This document shows, one piece after another, positions 1 through 6,042 of a DNA stretch of 8,716 nt. The translations under genes were made by a program, and so were the position numbers. The notes under the pieces are model-generated. The model had not been told where the DNA came from. It searched no databases and saw nothing but the letters and a program-made list of their open reading frames with translations. Positions within the stretch are counted from its first letter, which is position 1. Every line of letters begins with the position of its first letter. Origin of the DNA: JBFWUW01 sp050247075 (GTDB lineage: Bacteria > Planctomycetota > Planctomycetia > Pirellulales > JBFWUW01); contig JBFWUW010000134.1 of the NCBI GenBank assembly GCA_050247075.1, positions 1 through 8,716 of the forward strand. Direction: 5' to 3'.

Positions 1-169
1 ACTGACCGTCGTGTTTCCATCCTGCAGTCATGGCTACTTTCTCCTGCGGCAAACGCCGCGCTAGGAGAAGGCACTTCCTCCAACCGTTTCAATCATGCTA
101 GCGGCCAAAGTTTTGGGAAATGGCACACCGGGCACGCAGGCGACCGCCAAGCCCAATATCGCCGGCATA
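1..169. other. Left-edge region without a recognisable gene; one strong stem-loop
   Basis: No credible coding frame is visible. The one clear structure is a stem-loop at 39-69. TTCTCCT (39-45) and GCGGC (46-50) pair with GCCGC (55-59) and AGGAGAA (63-69) around an AAAC loop, with a 3-nt bulge at 60-62. No T-run follows, so it does not look like an intrinsic terminator for + strand transcripts. It may be the tail of a repeat that begins outside the window. Confidence 0.4.
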
Positions 170-517
170 ATGGCCCTTGAGCAGGCGCAGTCAATATGTG
201 TCTAAATATATGTTTTATTAGTTTACAAATAGTATAGATCGTGTACAATTGCCGGCGTCCGGCTTTGCGCGCCGACGTGGCTTTTGCACGTCCAACGGGC
301 GCGAAGCCCCCAAACCGCCCAGGCATCGTTGTCCGCCGCGTGCTCGAACAGCATGGCCGTGGCAGGCGGTCGATCGGGCGAGTCACTTATTACGGCTACC
401 GCTGCCGGCTGCTCGGCCAACTTGGGAGCGACCTCTTTCTCGCCGCTCCCTCCGCCGACCGGTACGTGTCACGGGGCCTATCCATATTTTTGAAACGCGG
501 TCGTCACGCGGGGCGCT
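170..517 (+). repeat. Long inverted repeat, left copy (IR-L), with inward promoter
   Basis: This stretch matches the reverse complement of 8282-8627 over nearly its whole length. By eye the match is about 85%, mostly substitutions with a few small indels. It begins with an AT-rich segment (about 190-250), which stands out in this GC-rich sequence, and continues as about 265 bp of GC-rich DNA. A 92-codon frame crosses it from 241, but between the two copies most codon differences are non-synonymous and the frame shifts near the end. I therefore read it as a non-coding repeat, possibly specifying an RNA. No transposase or clear target-site duplication is visible. Confidence 0.85.
222..249 (+). 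promoter_or_regulatory. Sigma70-type promoter inside IR-L
   Basis: The -35 box TTTACA (222-227) and -10 box TACAAT (244-249) are separated by 16 bp. The other repeat copy keeps the -35 box exactly, has TATAAT as its -10 box, and keeps the 16 bp spacing although much of the spacer has changed. Transcription would start near 256 and run rightward into the GC-rich part of the repeat. Confidence 0.6.
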
Positions 518-531
518 GACAATGCGCGCCG

Positions 532-549
532 GGCCTGTGGCAACAGGCC
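532..549. repeat. Perfect 7-bp hairpin next to IR-L
   Basis: GGCCTGT (532-538) and ACAGGCC (543-549) are perfect complements around a GGCA loop. The hairpin sits in the 42-bp segment between the end of IR-L and the first ACCTG-type hairpin. No T-run follows it. Confidence 0.5.
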
Positions 550-558
550 ACAGTCGCA

Positions 559-936
559 ACCTGCACCACACCCCCGTTGTTGGAACAGGTAACGCGGCCG
601 CCCCAACGAAAAACCCCTTGATTTGTGGGAAAAGCTTGCATTTCTAACCTGCACCGCACCGTGAAATGGTGCGTGTAACGTGGAACAAGAACCGCCCAAC
701 CATCGAATCGGAACCTACCAATCGAACGCCGATTAGCGACGAACCTTACCTGCGCCACACCCCGTAGTGGAACAGGTAACGCGGTCGCGATGACGACAAA
801 AGGCTACGATTTCGCGGAATAGAAAGACCGTCATTACCTGCACCACACCGCGAAATGGTGCAGGTAACGTGGAACAAGAACCGCCCAGCCATCGAATCGG
901 AACCTACCAATGGAGCGCCGATTGTCGCCGTCAGGA
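559..936. repeat. Tandem duplication, two 189-bp units with paired hairpins
   Basis: Unit 1 is 559-747 and unit 2 is 748-936. Each unit holds an A hairpin (starting at 559 and 748) and a B hairpin (starting at 647 and 836), so both landmarks repeat at exactly 189 bp. The B half is well conserved for about 90 bp. The 46 bp between A and B (601-646 against 790-835) has diverged strongly without changing length. The B hairpin of unit 2 is perfect: ACCTGCACCA (836-845), a 10-nt loop, then TGGTGCAGGT (856-865). A hairpins have the form ACCTGCACCA...TGGAACAGGT with a mismatch in the stem. No convincing gene lies here. Confidence 0.85.
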
Positions 937-947
937 GACGGCTCCTG
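924..947 (+). repeat. Short palindromic repeat with two competing stems (copy 1)
   Basis: These 24 bp match the reverse complement of 2931-2953 except for one extra base. They can fold in two mutually exclusive ways. GCCGTC (927-932) can pair with GACGGC (937-942) around AGGA, or TCAGGAG (931-937) with CTCCTGA (942-948) around ACGG. The copy at the end of the tandem duplication suggests a small dispersed palindrome family. Confidence 0.6.
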
Positions 948-948
948 A

Positions 949-1271
949 TGACTCTTGACCGTCAAATCTGGTAGCGCAACAGCCAACCAACTGGGCCGTG
1001 GCGAGACCGACGGATTGATGATCCAACTCGGTTGCCCTGCGGCGGCGTCCGTCGGCTGTTCTGGTTGGAATGCGACTCCGCTGGGCCTTCTCGTTGCTCA
1101 GACTCCAGCCACTCTTTACCCCAGCCAGCCGCGGAAATTGGCACCGCCAACGCGACTGTTACCGATTTTGTCTGTCAAAACGCATCAGGCCGATCTTCGC
1201 GGACGCCACTTGAGGCTCTCCGCCGTCAGGGCTAACATCAATGTTGTGAATCCACCCGCGGAGCGTCGTCC
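949..1271. other. Upstream region of the P-II gene, no gene seen
   Basis: About 320 bp separate the repeat block from the P-II start codon. A frame open from TTG at 955 ends in a TGA that overlaps the P-II ATG. It has no recognisable domain, no ribosome binding site and a composition like translated non-coding DNA, so I do not call it. The region probably holds the P-II promoter. One sigma54-like candidate is listed separately. Confidence 0.5.
1139..1153 (+). promoter_or_regulatory. Weak sigma54-like promoter candidate for the P-II gene
   Basis: TGGCAC at 1139-1144 followed by GC at 1152-1153 gives the invariant GG-N10-GC spacing of -24/-12 promoters. The usual TT before the -12 GC is absent. 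It lies about 120 bp before the P-II ATG, and nitrogen-control genes are often sigma54-dependent. One partial match in GC-rich DNA may be chance. Confidence 0.22.
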
Positions 1272-1619
1272 ATGAAGCTGATTATCGCCATCATCCAACC
1301 CAGCCGCCTGGAGGCCGTCAAAGCGGCCCTGACCGAGGTGGAAGTCTTCCGACTGACCGTCATGGATTGCCAAGGCTTTGGCCGGCAAAAGGGGCACGCC
1401 GAGGTCTATCGCGGGCACGAGTTCACGATCAACCTGGTCCGCAAGGTGCAGATTCAGATTGCCGTCAACGACGACTTTGTGGAGCCGACCGTCGAGGCGA
1501 TCATCAAAGGGGGCCGCACGGGCAAGACCGGCCAGATCGGCGACGGCAAGATATTCGTCCTGCCGCTGGATGATTGCATTCGCATTCGGACGGGCGAGCG
1601 CGGTGGAGAAGCCGTGTAA
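1272..1619 (+). CDS. glnB: P-II family nitrogen regulatory protein (GlnB/GlnK type)
   Basis: This 115-residue protein is a P-II signal transducer. Members are trimers that sense ATP/ADP and 2-oxoglutarate and adjust nitrogen uptake and assimilation by binding partner proteins. The N-terminus MKLIIAIIQPSRL, the T-loop core GFGRQKGHAEVYRG (residues 35-48), the nucleotide-binding IGDGKIF and the C-terminal RIRTGER are all diagnostic. Length is normal for the family (112-115); the extra residues sit just before IGDGKIF. The ATG at 1272 has GGAG 8 nt upstream (1260-1263). Counting from Met1, Tyr46 is present, but position 51, the classical uridylylated Tyr of the enterobacterial proteins, is Phe, and Lys9 is Gln. 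Classical GlnD control at residue 51 is therefore unlikely. No amtB or glnA is adjacent, so GlnB and GlnK cannot be told apart; the symbol is a family label. Confidence 0.93.
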   Translation: MKLIIAIIQPSRLEAVKAALTEVEVFRLTVMDCQGFGRQKGHAEVYRGHEFTINLVRKVQIQIAVNDDFVEPTVEAIIKGGRTGKTGQIGDGKIFVLPLDDCIRIRTGERGGEAV

Positions 1620-1628
1620 CGGCGGAGA

Positions 1629-1660
1629 AGCTGTCAGCGGAGAAGCTGTCGGCCGTCAGC
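1629..1660 (+). repeat. 32-bp dispersed repeat (copy 1)
   Basis: This stretch, just after the P-II stop codon, matches 7662-7693 in the same orientation with about four mismatches. Both begin AGCTGTCAGCGGAG and end GCCGTCAGC. Copy 1 also contains a short tandem reiteration of GGAGAAGCTGTC (1625-1650). It resembles the short GCTGTCAGC-type repeats I associate with planctomycete intergenic DNA. Confidence 0.6.
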
Positions 1661-1800
1661 TTGCGGATACAGTCGAGGCGTGTATGGCCGCGGGGATCTG
1701 GGTCCGTAGTGAAGCGCACGGTCCATCTTTGTTCGTATCAAGCCCACACGGCGCGAACCGTGCGGCGACGTGATTGCCAGCACTTCTAGCGGCAGCCCTC

Positions 1801-1840
1801 GCCGGCAAAACCGGCACTTCCGGCAAATTTTGCCGCTTTT
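1801..1840 (+). terminator. Twin hairpins with short T-run, possible weak terminator
   Basis: GCCGG (1801-1805) pairs with CCGGC (1811-1815) around CAAAA. Next, CGGCAAA (1821-1827) pairs with TTTGCCG (1829-1835), followed by C and TTTT (1837-1840). The T-run is short and the site is about 180 bp past the P-II stop, so termination is only possible. It may simply insulate the gene that starts downstream. Confidence 0.35.
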
Positions 1841-1967
1841 AACTGTGCCGAGGCGGTTCTATTGGCCGAATTATTGAGTTCAGTGGGGGAAGCATCGCCA
1901 GGAGGCAGGCGTGCTTGTTTGTTCGGCCGGACCATGTTCCGGTGATTATTTGCCAGGGGAGGCATTC

Positions 1968-2897
1968 ATGTCTGTACTCACGGTTGCGGAAAAGCAATGT
2001 GCGCCACGGATTCGGTCTTCACTTGTGGCGACAGTCTGCCGCTGGTTGGCGCTGATGGCGTTGCTGGCGCTGGCCTGGTTGGCCCACTCCACGTCGGCAA
2101 ATGCCGCCGACCCCAGCAAAGCGACTTCCAGCCGTGCCGCCCGCGACGAGGCCATCCGGCTGATACCCCTGAATAAGCTCGACCCGCAAGCCCGCGCGCA
2201 GGTGCAGTACGTTCTCAAGCATGTCAGCGTCTACCGCCGGCTGCCGGTGCAAGTGGTGCGGGCAGACCCCGCGCTGTACCAATACTTTCTAGAACATCCC
2301 GACGTAACGGTCAAAATGTGGCGGATGATGGGCCTGACGCAGCTTAAGGTGGACCGTACCGACGAAGCCCGGTTCAGCATCGACGACAATCAAGGGACCA
2401 CCGCCGACGCCCAATTTCTGTACCGCGACCACGACACCCATGTGGTTTACACCCGCGGCGTGTACGACGGGTCGATGTTTCCCAAGGCGGTGCAGGGGCA
2501 TGTGGTGATGCTGTTGAAGACGGGTTACGTCCGCGAGCCGAACGGCGAGTTCTACATCACCAGCCGGCTCGACACGTTCATCCGCATGGATAACGTGGGC
2601 CTCGACCTGATCGCCAAGACCTTCAACCCGCTGGTGGGCAGGATCATCGACGACAACTTTGTCGAAGCGATGAAATTCGTGGGGAGCTTTTCCAAGACGG
2701 CCGGCGTCAATCCCGAGGCCATGCTGGCCCTGGCCGAGCGGATGGACAACGTAGATCCGCAAGACCAAGACCTGTTGCTGCAAATCGTCTCGGACGTGGG
2801 AGACAAGGCCGAGGCGGTCCGCCTGGCCAACGCCACGTCGCCCATCGTCGACCGCCCACGAAACGCCTCGGCCGGCTCGGCCAATCGACGGCGGTAG
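1968..2897 (+). CDS. Conserved secreted protein of unknown function (planctomycete type)
   Basis: The protein has 309 residues from the ATG at 1968, which has AGGGGAGG 5 nt upstream. A GTG at 1911 with AGGAGG 5 nt upstream is a rival start and would add 19 residues. I prefer the ATG because it shortens an already long signal peptide. That peptide has arginines before a hydrophobic core (about residues 26-39, WLALMALLALAWLA) and a likely cleavage site after ANA (residue 46). The mature part starts with a helical stretch containing VYRRLPVQ. It continues with a beta-rich middle, about 120-205, with DHDTHVVYTRGVYDG and an ITSRLDTFIRMDNVG segment. It ends in a helical tail rich in Ala, Arg and Ser. 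I recall similar secreted proteins from Planctomycetes, but I know no assigned function and see no catalytic motif. A lipid-binding or SRPBCC-like fold is a guess. Confidence 0.85.
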   Translation: MSVLTVAEKQCAPRIRSSLVATVCRWLALMALLALAWLAHSTSANAADPSKATSSRAARDEAIRLIPLNKLDPQARAQVQYVLKHVSVYRRLPVQVVRADPALYQYFLEHPDVTVKMWRMMGLTQLKVDRTDEARFSIDDNQGTTADAQFLYRDHDTHVVYTRGVYDGSMFPKAVQGHVVMLLKTGYVREPNGEFYITSRLDTFIRMDNVGLDLIAKTFNPLVGRIIDDNFVEAMKFVGSFSKTAGVNPEAMLALAERMDNVDPQDQDLLLQIVSDVGDKAEAVRLANATSPIVDRPRNASAGSANRRR

Positions 2898-2907
2898 CTG
2901 CGTAGAA

Positions 2908-2922
2908 GGCGATTCCATCGCC
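2908..2922. repeat. GGCGAT-TCC-ATCGCC hairpin (copy 1)
   Basis: This is a perfect 6-bp stem with a TCC loop, 10 nt past the stop of the secreted-protein gene. The same palindrome with a TTCC loop occurs at 4782-4797. An A-run follows on the + strand rather than a T-run, so it is not a canonical terminator for the upstream gene. Confidence 0.5.
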
Positions 2923-2930
2923 AAAAACCG

Positions 2931-2953
2931 CAGGAGCCGTCTCCGACGGCGAC
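2931..2953 (-). repeat. Short palindromic repeat (copy 2)
   Basis: The reverse complement matches 924-947 except for one missing base. GCCGTC (2936-2941) and GACGGC (2945-2950) form a perfect stem around TCC. It lies 8 nt after the hairpin at 2908-2922, so two palindromes with the same loop sit between the secreted-protein gene and the LysM gene. Confidence 0.6.
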
Positions 2954-3082
2954 CATACGGGTTCCAAAACGATTTCCCCAAACGCTTCCAATTTGGCTCA
3001 ACCCATCCGCGGCGATTGGCCGATGCATGGATTAGCGGAACCGCGCGCTGCCGGGTAGCAGGCGAGGGGGGAGGTCATCGTG

Positions 3083-3631
3083 ATGCGGAGCAAACAACCA
3101 ATCTTGATCGCGGGCGGCGTGGTAGCGACCGGCCTGGTGGTGGCGTTGCTATTTCGCAAGCCGTCCAAGCCACCCGGCGAGGACACTCTGGCACCGGCCG
3201 TCGTATTGACTCGACCGGCCATGAACGAGGTGCCGCCGCGGGTGGGCCAGCCAGAGGCTGTCATCGAACGGCCTGCTTCCGGCGTGCCTAGCGCCGTTGT
3301 CGTGCCGGCTACGGCCGGCAATCCACCGTCAGTCGACGCGCCCCTGCCCGACCAGAAGCCGCTTCAACCGTGGGTTGATCCGCAACCACCCCGGATTGGC
3401 CTGAAGTTTCCAGGGACCGACTTGCCCGCGGCGGCCGCAGAGCCGAGCGAGCCGAAGCTACGCACGCATCGCGTACACGATGGCGATACCCTGGAGAAAT
3501 TGGCCCGCCGCTATTTGGGCGATTCGTCGCGGGCGGCCGAAATCATGGAGGCCAACCGCGATTTGCTGTGCAGCCCCGACCTGCTGCCGATTGGGTTGGA
3601 ACTGCGGATTCCTGCTCAAGGCACGCCTTAA
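3083..3631 (+). CDS. Membrane-anchored LysM domain protein
   Basis: This 182-residue protein has three parts. A short basic N-terminus leads into one transmembrane helix (about residues 7-24, PILIAGGVVATGLVVALLF). A Pro/Ala/Val-rich, probably disordered linker spans about 27-125. A C-terminal LysM domain (about 129-177) runs from THRVHDGDTLEKLARRYLGD to GLELRIPAQ. LysM domains bind N-acetylglucosamine-containing glycans such as peptidoglycan. The layout suggests a protein held in the cytoplasmic membrane with LysM reaching the wall or periplasm. A G-rich GGAGG (3070-3074) lies 8 nt before the ATG at 3083; a GTG at 3080 just before it would also work. It follows the secreted-protein gene by 185 bp on the same strand and may share its transcript. 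There is no enzymatic domain, so the specific role is unknown. Confidence 0.85.
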   Translation: MRSKQPILIAGGVVATGLVVALLFRKPSKPPGEDTLAPAVVLTRPAMNEVPPRVGQPEAVIERPASGVPSAVVVPATAGNPPSVDAPLPDQKPLQPWVDPQPPRIGLKFPGTDLPAAAAEPSEPKLRTHRVHDGDTLEKLARRYLGDSSRAAEIMEANRDLLCSPDLLPIGLELRIPAQGTP

Positions 3632-3640
3632 GGTCCATGA

Positions 3641-3775
3641 GAACGTTGCCGCATGGCTCCTGCCTTGCTGGCTTGAATGGCCGGTCGATGATCCATGCCG
3701 ATCGGGCTTGCCCGGAATGGACAATCCATTCGCGCATCCAGCCGGCATGGCGGGGGCCGTGTCGCTACGGGGCTA
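3641..3775. repeat. BIME-like repeat unit, copy 1 (two palindromes 93 bp apart)
   Basis: The unit lies between the convergent LysM and pyrB genes and touches the pyrB stop codon. On the - strand, 3651-3668 reads GCAAGGC-AGGA-GCCATGC. On the + strand, 3744-3763 reads GGCATGGC-GGGG-GCCGTGTC. Both fold into hairpins with one mismatch or G-U pairs. The start-to-start distance is 93 bp, identical to the unit at 8049-8183. The last 29 bp (3744-3772) match 8152-8180 at 25 positions. By analogy with REP/BIME elements it may protect or terminate the two converging transcripts; that role is inference. Confidence 0.6.
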
Positions 3776-4729
3776 CCGGTCGCCGCAACATAGCCACAGC
3801 ACGGCCATCCGCACGGCCAGTCCGTTGGCGACTTGCGCTAGAATCAGCGAGTGCGGGCCGTCTGCCACGTCCGGCGTGATCTCGACGCCGCGGTTGATGG
3901 GGCCGGGGGCCAGAATGGAGATGTCGTCCTTGGCCCGCGCCAACCGTTGGCGGTTCATGGCGTACAGCAAGGCATACTCGCGAACCGAGGGGAAGGGCCG
4001 CAGGGCCTGCCGCTCGAACTGAATCCGCAGCAAGTTCAGCACGTCGCAACGGGGCAGGATATCGTCCAGGCTGTGCGAAACCTCGACCCCCATTTCCTTC
4101 CAATGGGGCGATACCAACGTCGACGGACCACACACAATGACGTGGGCACCTAGTTTTTTCAGGCCCCAAATGTTGGACCGCGCCGTGCGGCTATGCGCGA
4201 TATCCCCCACCAGCGCCACGGTGAGGCCAGCCAGTTCACCGCGCCGCTCGCGAATGGAGAGAATATCCAGCAGACCTTGCGTAGGATGCTCGTGCGGGCC
4301 GTCGCCAGCGTTGATGACCGAGCAGTCCAGGCTTTGCGCCAATAGTTGCGGCGTGCCCGGCGTGCGATGCCGCACCACCACGGCGTCAACGCCCATGGCC
4401 TCAATGTTACGGGCCGTGTCGATGAACGTCTCACCCTTCGACAGGCTGCTGCCCGACGACGAAAAATCGACCGTGTCGGCACCCAGCCGCCGCGCCGCCA
4501 GAGCGAAGCTGGTCTTGGTGCGGGTGGAGTTCTCAAAGAACAGGTTGGCAATAGTCTTGCCGGTCAGCACCGGAATCTTGGCGCGGCAATCCGCCGTGGC
4601 TTCCTTGAATTGCACCGCCGTGTCGAGGATCAAATTAATCTCGTCGGCCGACAAGCTTTCCAACGTCAATAAATGCTGGTGCGTCCAGGCGGCCGGCACC
4701 GTGCTGAAGTCGCTAACGTGCGTGGACAT
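3773..4729 (-). CDS. pyrB: Aspartate carbamoyltransferase catalytic subunit
   Basis: PyrB joins carbamoyl phosphate to L-aspartate to make N-carbamoyl-aspartate, the first committed step of pyrimidine synthesis in the cytoplasm. From the ATG at 4729 it has 318 residues, a normal length. Signatures in order are STRTKTSF (68-75, carbamoyl phosphate binding), the 80s-type loop with SLSKGE (Lys98), the VVRHR segment (Arg120), HPTQ (148-151), a GDIAHSRTARSN segment (175-186), LRIQFER (234-240) and APGPINRGVEI (274-284). The last usually begins HPGP, so His is Ala here; this His is not a core catalytic residue. The start at 4729 has AGCAGG ending 6 nt upstream. An in-frame ATG at 4735 overlaps that site, and a longer frame to 4810 has no support. 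No pyrI or pyrC is adjacent. The 3' end abuts a BIME-like repeat. Confidence 0.96.
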   Translation of the reverse strand: MSTHVSDFSTVPAAWTHQHLLTLESLSADEINLILDTAVQFKEATADCRAKIPVLTGKTIANLFFENSTRTKTSFALAARRLGADTVDFSSSGSSLSKGETFIDTARNIEAMGVDAVVVRHRTPGTPQLLAQSLDCSVINAGDGPHEHPTQGLLDILSIRERRGELAGLTVALVGDIAHSRTARSNIWGLKKLGAHVIVCGPSTLVSPHWKEMGVEVSHSLDDILPRCDVLNLLRIQFERQALRPFPSVREYALLYAMNRQRLARAKDDISILAPGPINRGVEITPDVADGPHSLILAQVANGLAVRMAVLWLCCGDR

Positions 4730-4781
4730 GCGCATCCTGCTTGACAGGTAATGGGAATGATATCCGCTGGCCGTTGCAGTA

Positions 4782-4797
4782 GGCGATTTCCATCGCC
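4782..4797. repeat. GGCGAT-TTCC-ATCGCC hairpin (copy 2)
   Basis: This perfect 6-bp stem lies in the 198-bp divergent space between pyrB and the hydrolase gene. It has the same arms as the hairpin at 2908-2922, with one extra T in the loop. It could act as an operator, but its recurrence at the end of an unrelated gene favours a dispersed palindrome. Confidence 0.5.
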
Positions 4798-4927
4798 ACA
4801 AGGAATACACCGAATCGTATCACGCCGCCTCAAGGCTGCAAACCATGCCGACGTTGAATGGGCCACGGCAGCGCATTACGATTTATCCAGGCAACAATCC
4901 GCGTGCCGTTTGGGAGATGCAATCGAC

Positions 4928-6037
4928 ATGAGAAAACAGCCGCATCGGCGAGAAATTTTGGCGGCGGGGGGCGCAATCGCCACTGCCGTGACATTGGGCC
5001 GTTGGCCTGTACTGTTGGGCGATGAGCCGCCCCGGCCCGGCGTCCCCTGGCTGGCCAACGTGCAGCAACCGCCCAGCCAACTTCCGGCCGACGCCCCACA
5101 ACTGCCTTCCTTGCTGGCCGACGGCAGCGGCGGAACCATCGCCGATCTGCCCGCGTGGAAACAGCACCGGGTGGAACTGCGCCGCGCATGGCTCGATTTT
5201 CTTGGCCCGCTGCAACTGCCGCGGCCCAAGCCGCGACTGGAAGTCTTGGAAGAGGACCGGCCCGAGGGCTGCATTCGCCAGTTGGTCCGCTACGAAAGCG
5301 AGCCGGGCCTGCCCGTTGAAGGCTATTTGCTGCGTCCCGCCAAACTCACCGGCCGCGTGCCGGGCGTAGTGGCCATGCATTCCACCACGGCCATTACCAT
5401 TCGCCAGCCTGCCGGCGTGGAAGGCGACCCCGAGGATTTCTTCGGCCTCAAGCTGGCTCGGCTGGGCATGGTGGCCTTCTGCCCCCGTTGCTTCTTGTGG
5501 CAAGGCGAAGGGGATTACTTGCAGTTGGTCGAGCGTTTCCGGCAGCGGCATCCCCACAGCCTGGGAATGGCCAAGATGTTGTGGGATGCCGTGCGCGCTG
5601 TGGACGTGCTGGAGAATCTGCCGGAGGTCGATGCCGGGCGAATCGGCGCGGTGGGGCACTCGCTGGGCGCGAAAGAGGCCCTGTATTTGGCGGCGTTCGA
5701 CGAACGGATCAAGGCCGCGGTCTCCAGTGAAGGGGGAATCGGTTTGAAGTTCACCAACTGGGATGCCCCTTGGTATCTGGGGGAAGATGTAAAGGCCGGG
5801 CGCTGGGCGCGCGAGCATCACGAATTGCTGGCGTTAATCGCCCCGCGGGCCTTCTTGCTGCTGGGAGGCGACTCGGCCGATGGCGACCGCAGTTGGCCAT
5901 TCATTGAATCCGCCCTGCCAGTCTATCGCTTGTACGGCGGTCAGCCCGCACTAGGCTTGCTCAATCATCGCCGCGGACACAGTGTGCCGCCCGATGCCGA
6001 ACAAAAGACCAACGAATGGCTGGCCGCGTATCTTTAA
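4928..6037 (+). CDS. Tat-exported alpha/beta hydrolase (dienelactone hydrolase/acetyl esterase-like)
   Basis: From the ATG at 4928 the protein has 369 residues. The N-terminus HRREILAAGG (residues 6-15) with a following hydrophobic stretch is a twin-arginine signal, so the protein is probably exported folded. The hydrolase fold begins near residue 115 with VEGYLLRPAKLTGRVPGVVA. The nucleophile elbow is GHSLG (243-247, Ser245), the catalytic His is probably His351 in RRGHSVPP, and the acid is probably Asp315 or a nearby Asp in LLGGDSADGD. The pattern fits large secreted esterases related to dienelactone hydrolases; the substrate, perhaps an acylated polysaccharide, cannot be told. A GGGAG (4912-4916) lies 11 nt upstream, rather far. 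The frame stays open back to 4751, but that extension runs through intergenic DNA with the 4782 hairpin and would bury the signal peptide. The gene converges on the next with 5 bp between stops. Confidence 0.85.
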   Translation: MRKQPHRREILAAGGAIATAVTLGRWPVLLGDEPPRPGVPWLANVQQPPSQLPADAPQLPSLLADGSGGTIADLPAWKQHRVELRRAWLDFLGPLQLPRPKPRLEVLEEDRPEGCIRQLVRYESEPGLPVEGYLLRPAKLTGRVPGVVAMHSTTAITIRQPAGVEGDPEDFFGLKLARLGMVAFCPRCFLWQGEGDYLQLVERFRQRHPHSLGMAKMLWDAVRAVDVLENLPEVDAGRIGAVGHSLGAKEALYLAAFDERIKAAVSSEGGIGLKFTNWDAPWYLGEDVKAGRWAREHHELLALIAPRAFLLLGGDSADGDRSWPFIESALPVYRLYGGQPALGLLNHRRGHSVPPDAEQKTNEWLAAYL

Positions 6038-6042
6038 ACCAC

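Noticed and set aside
241..519. 92-codon + strand frame in IR-L, matched by a frame from 8557 on the - strand
   Set aside because: Most differences between copies change the amino acid, the frame shifts before the end, and no start signal is convincing. It is better explained as a non-coding repeat.
559..936. CRISPR array, considered because of repeated units with diverged cores
   Set aside because: There are only two 189-bp units with long internal homology. The repeats are not short and regular with uniform spacers, and no cas gene is visible.
955..1275. 106-codon frame from TTG overlapping the P-II start by ATGA
   Set aside because: It has no ribosome binding site and no recognisable domain, its composition resembles translated non-coding DNA, and its start adjoins a repeat. 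The overlap looks coincidental.
1715..1764. 8-bp inverted repeat CGCACGGT/ACCGTGCG with a 34-nt loop
   Set aside because: The arms are short and the loop long; this is likely by chance in GC-rich DNA and has no clear link to a gene.
2289..2981. 230-codon - strand frame opposite the secreted-protein gene
   Set aside because: It is antisense to a gene with a signal peptide, good start signals and protein-like composition. Long antisense frames are expected in GC-rich DNA.
4137..4751. 204-codon + strand frame opposite pyrB
   Set aside because: pyrB is unambiguous on the other strand, so this is an antisense shadow.
4730..4810. N-terminal extension of pyrB to 4810
   Set aside because: The extra residues resemble no PyrB N-terminus and cross the hairpin at 4782-4797. 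A Shine-Dalgarno sequence correctly places the start at 4729.
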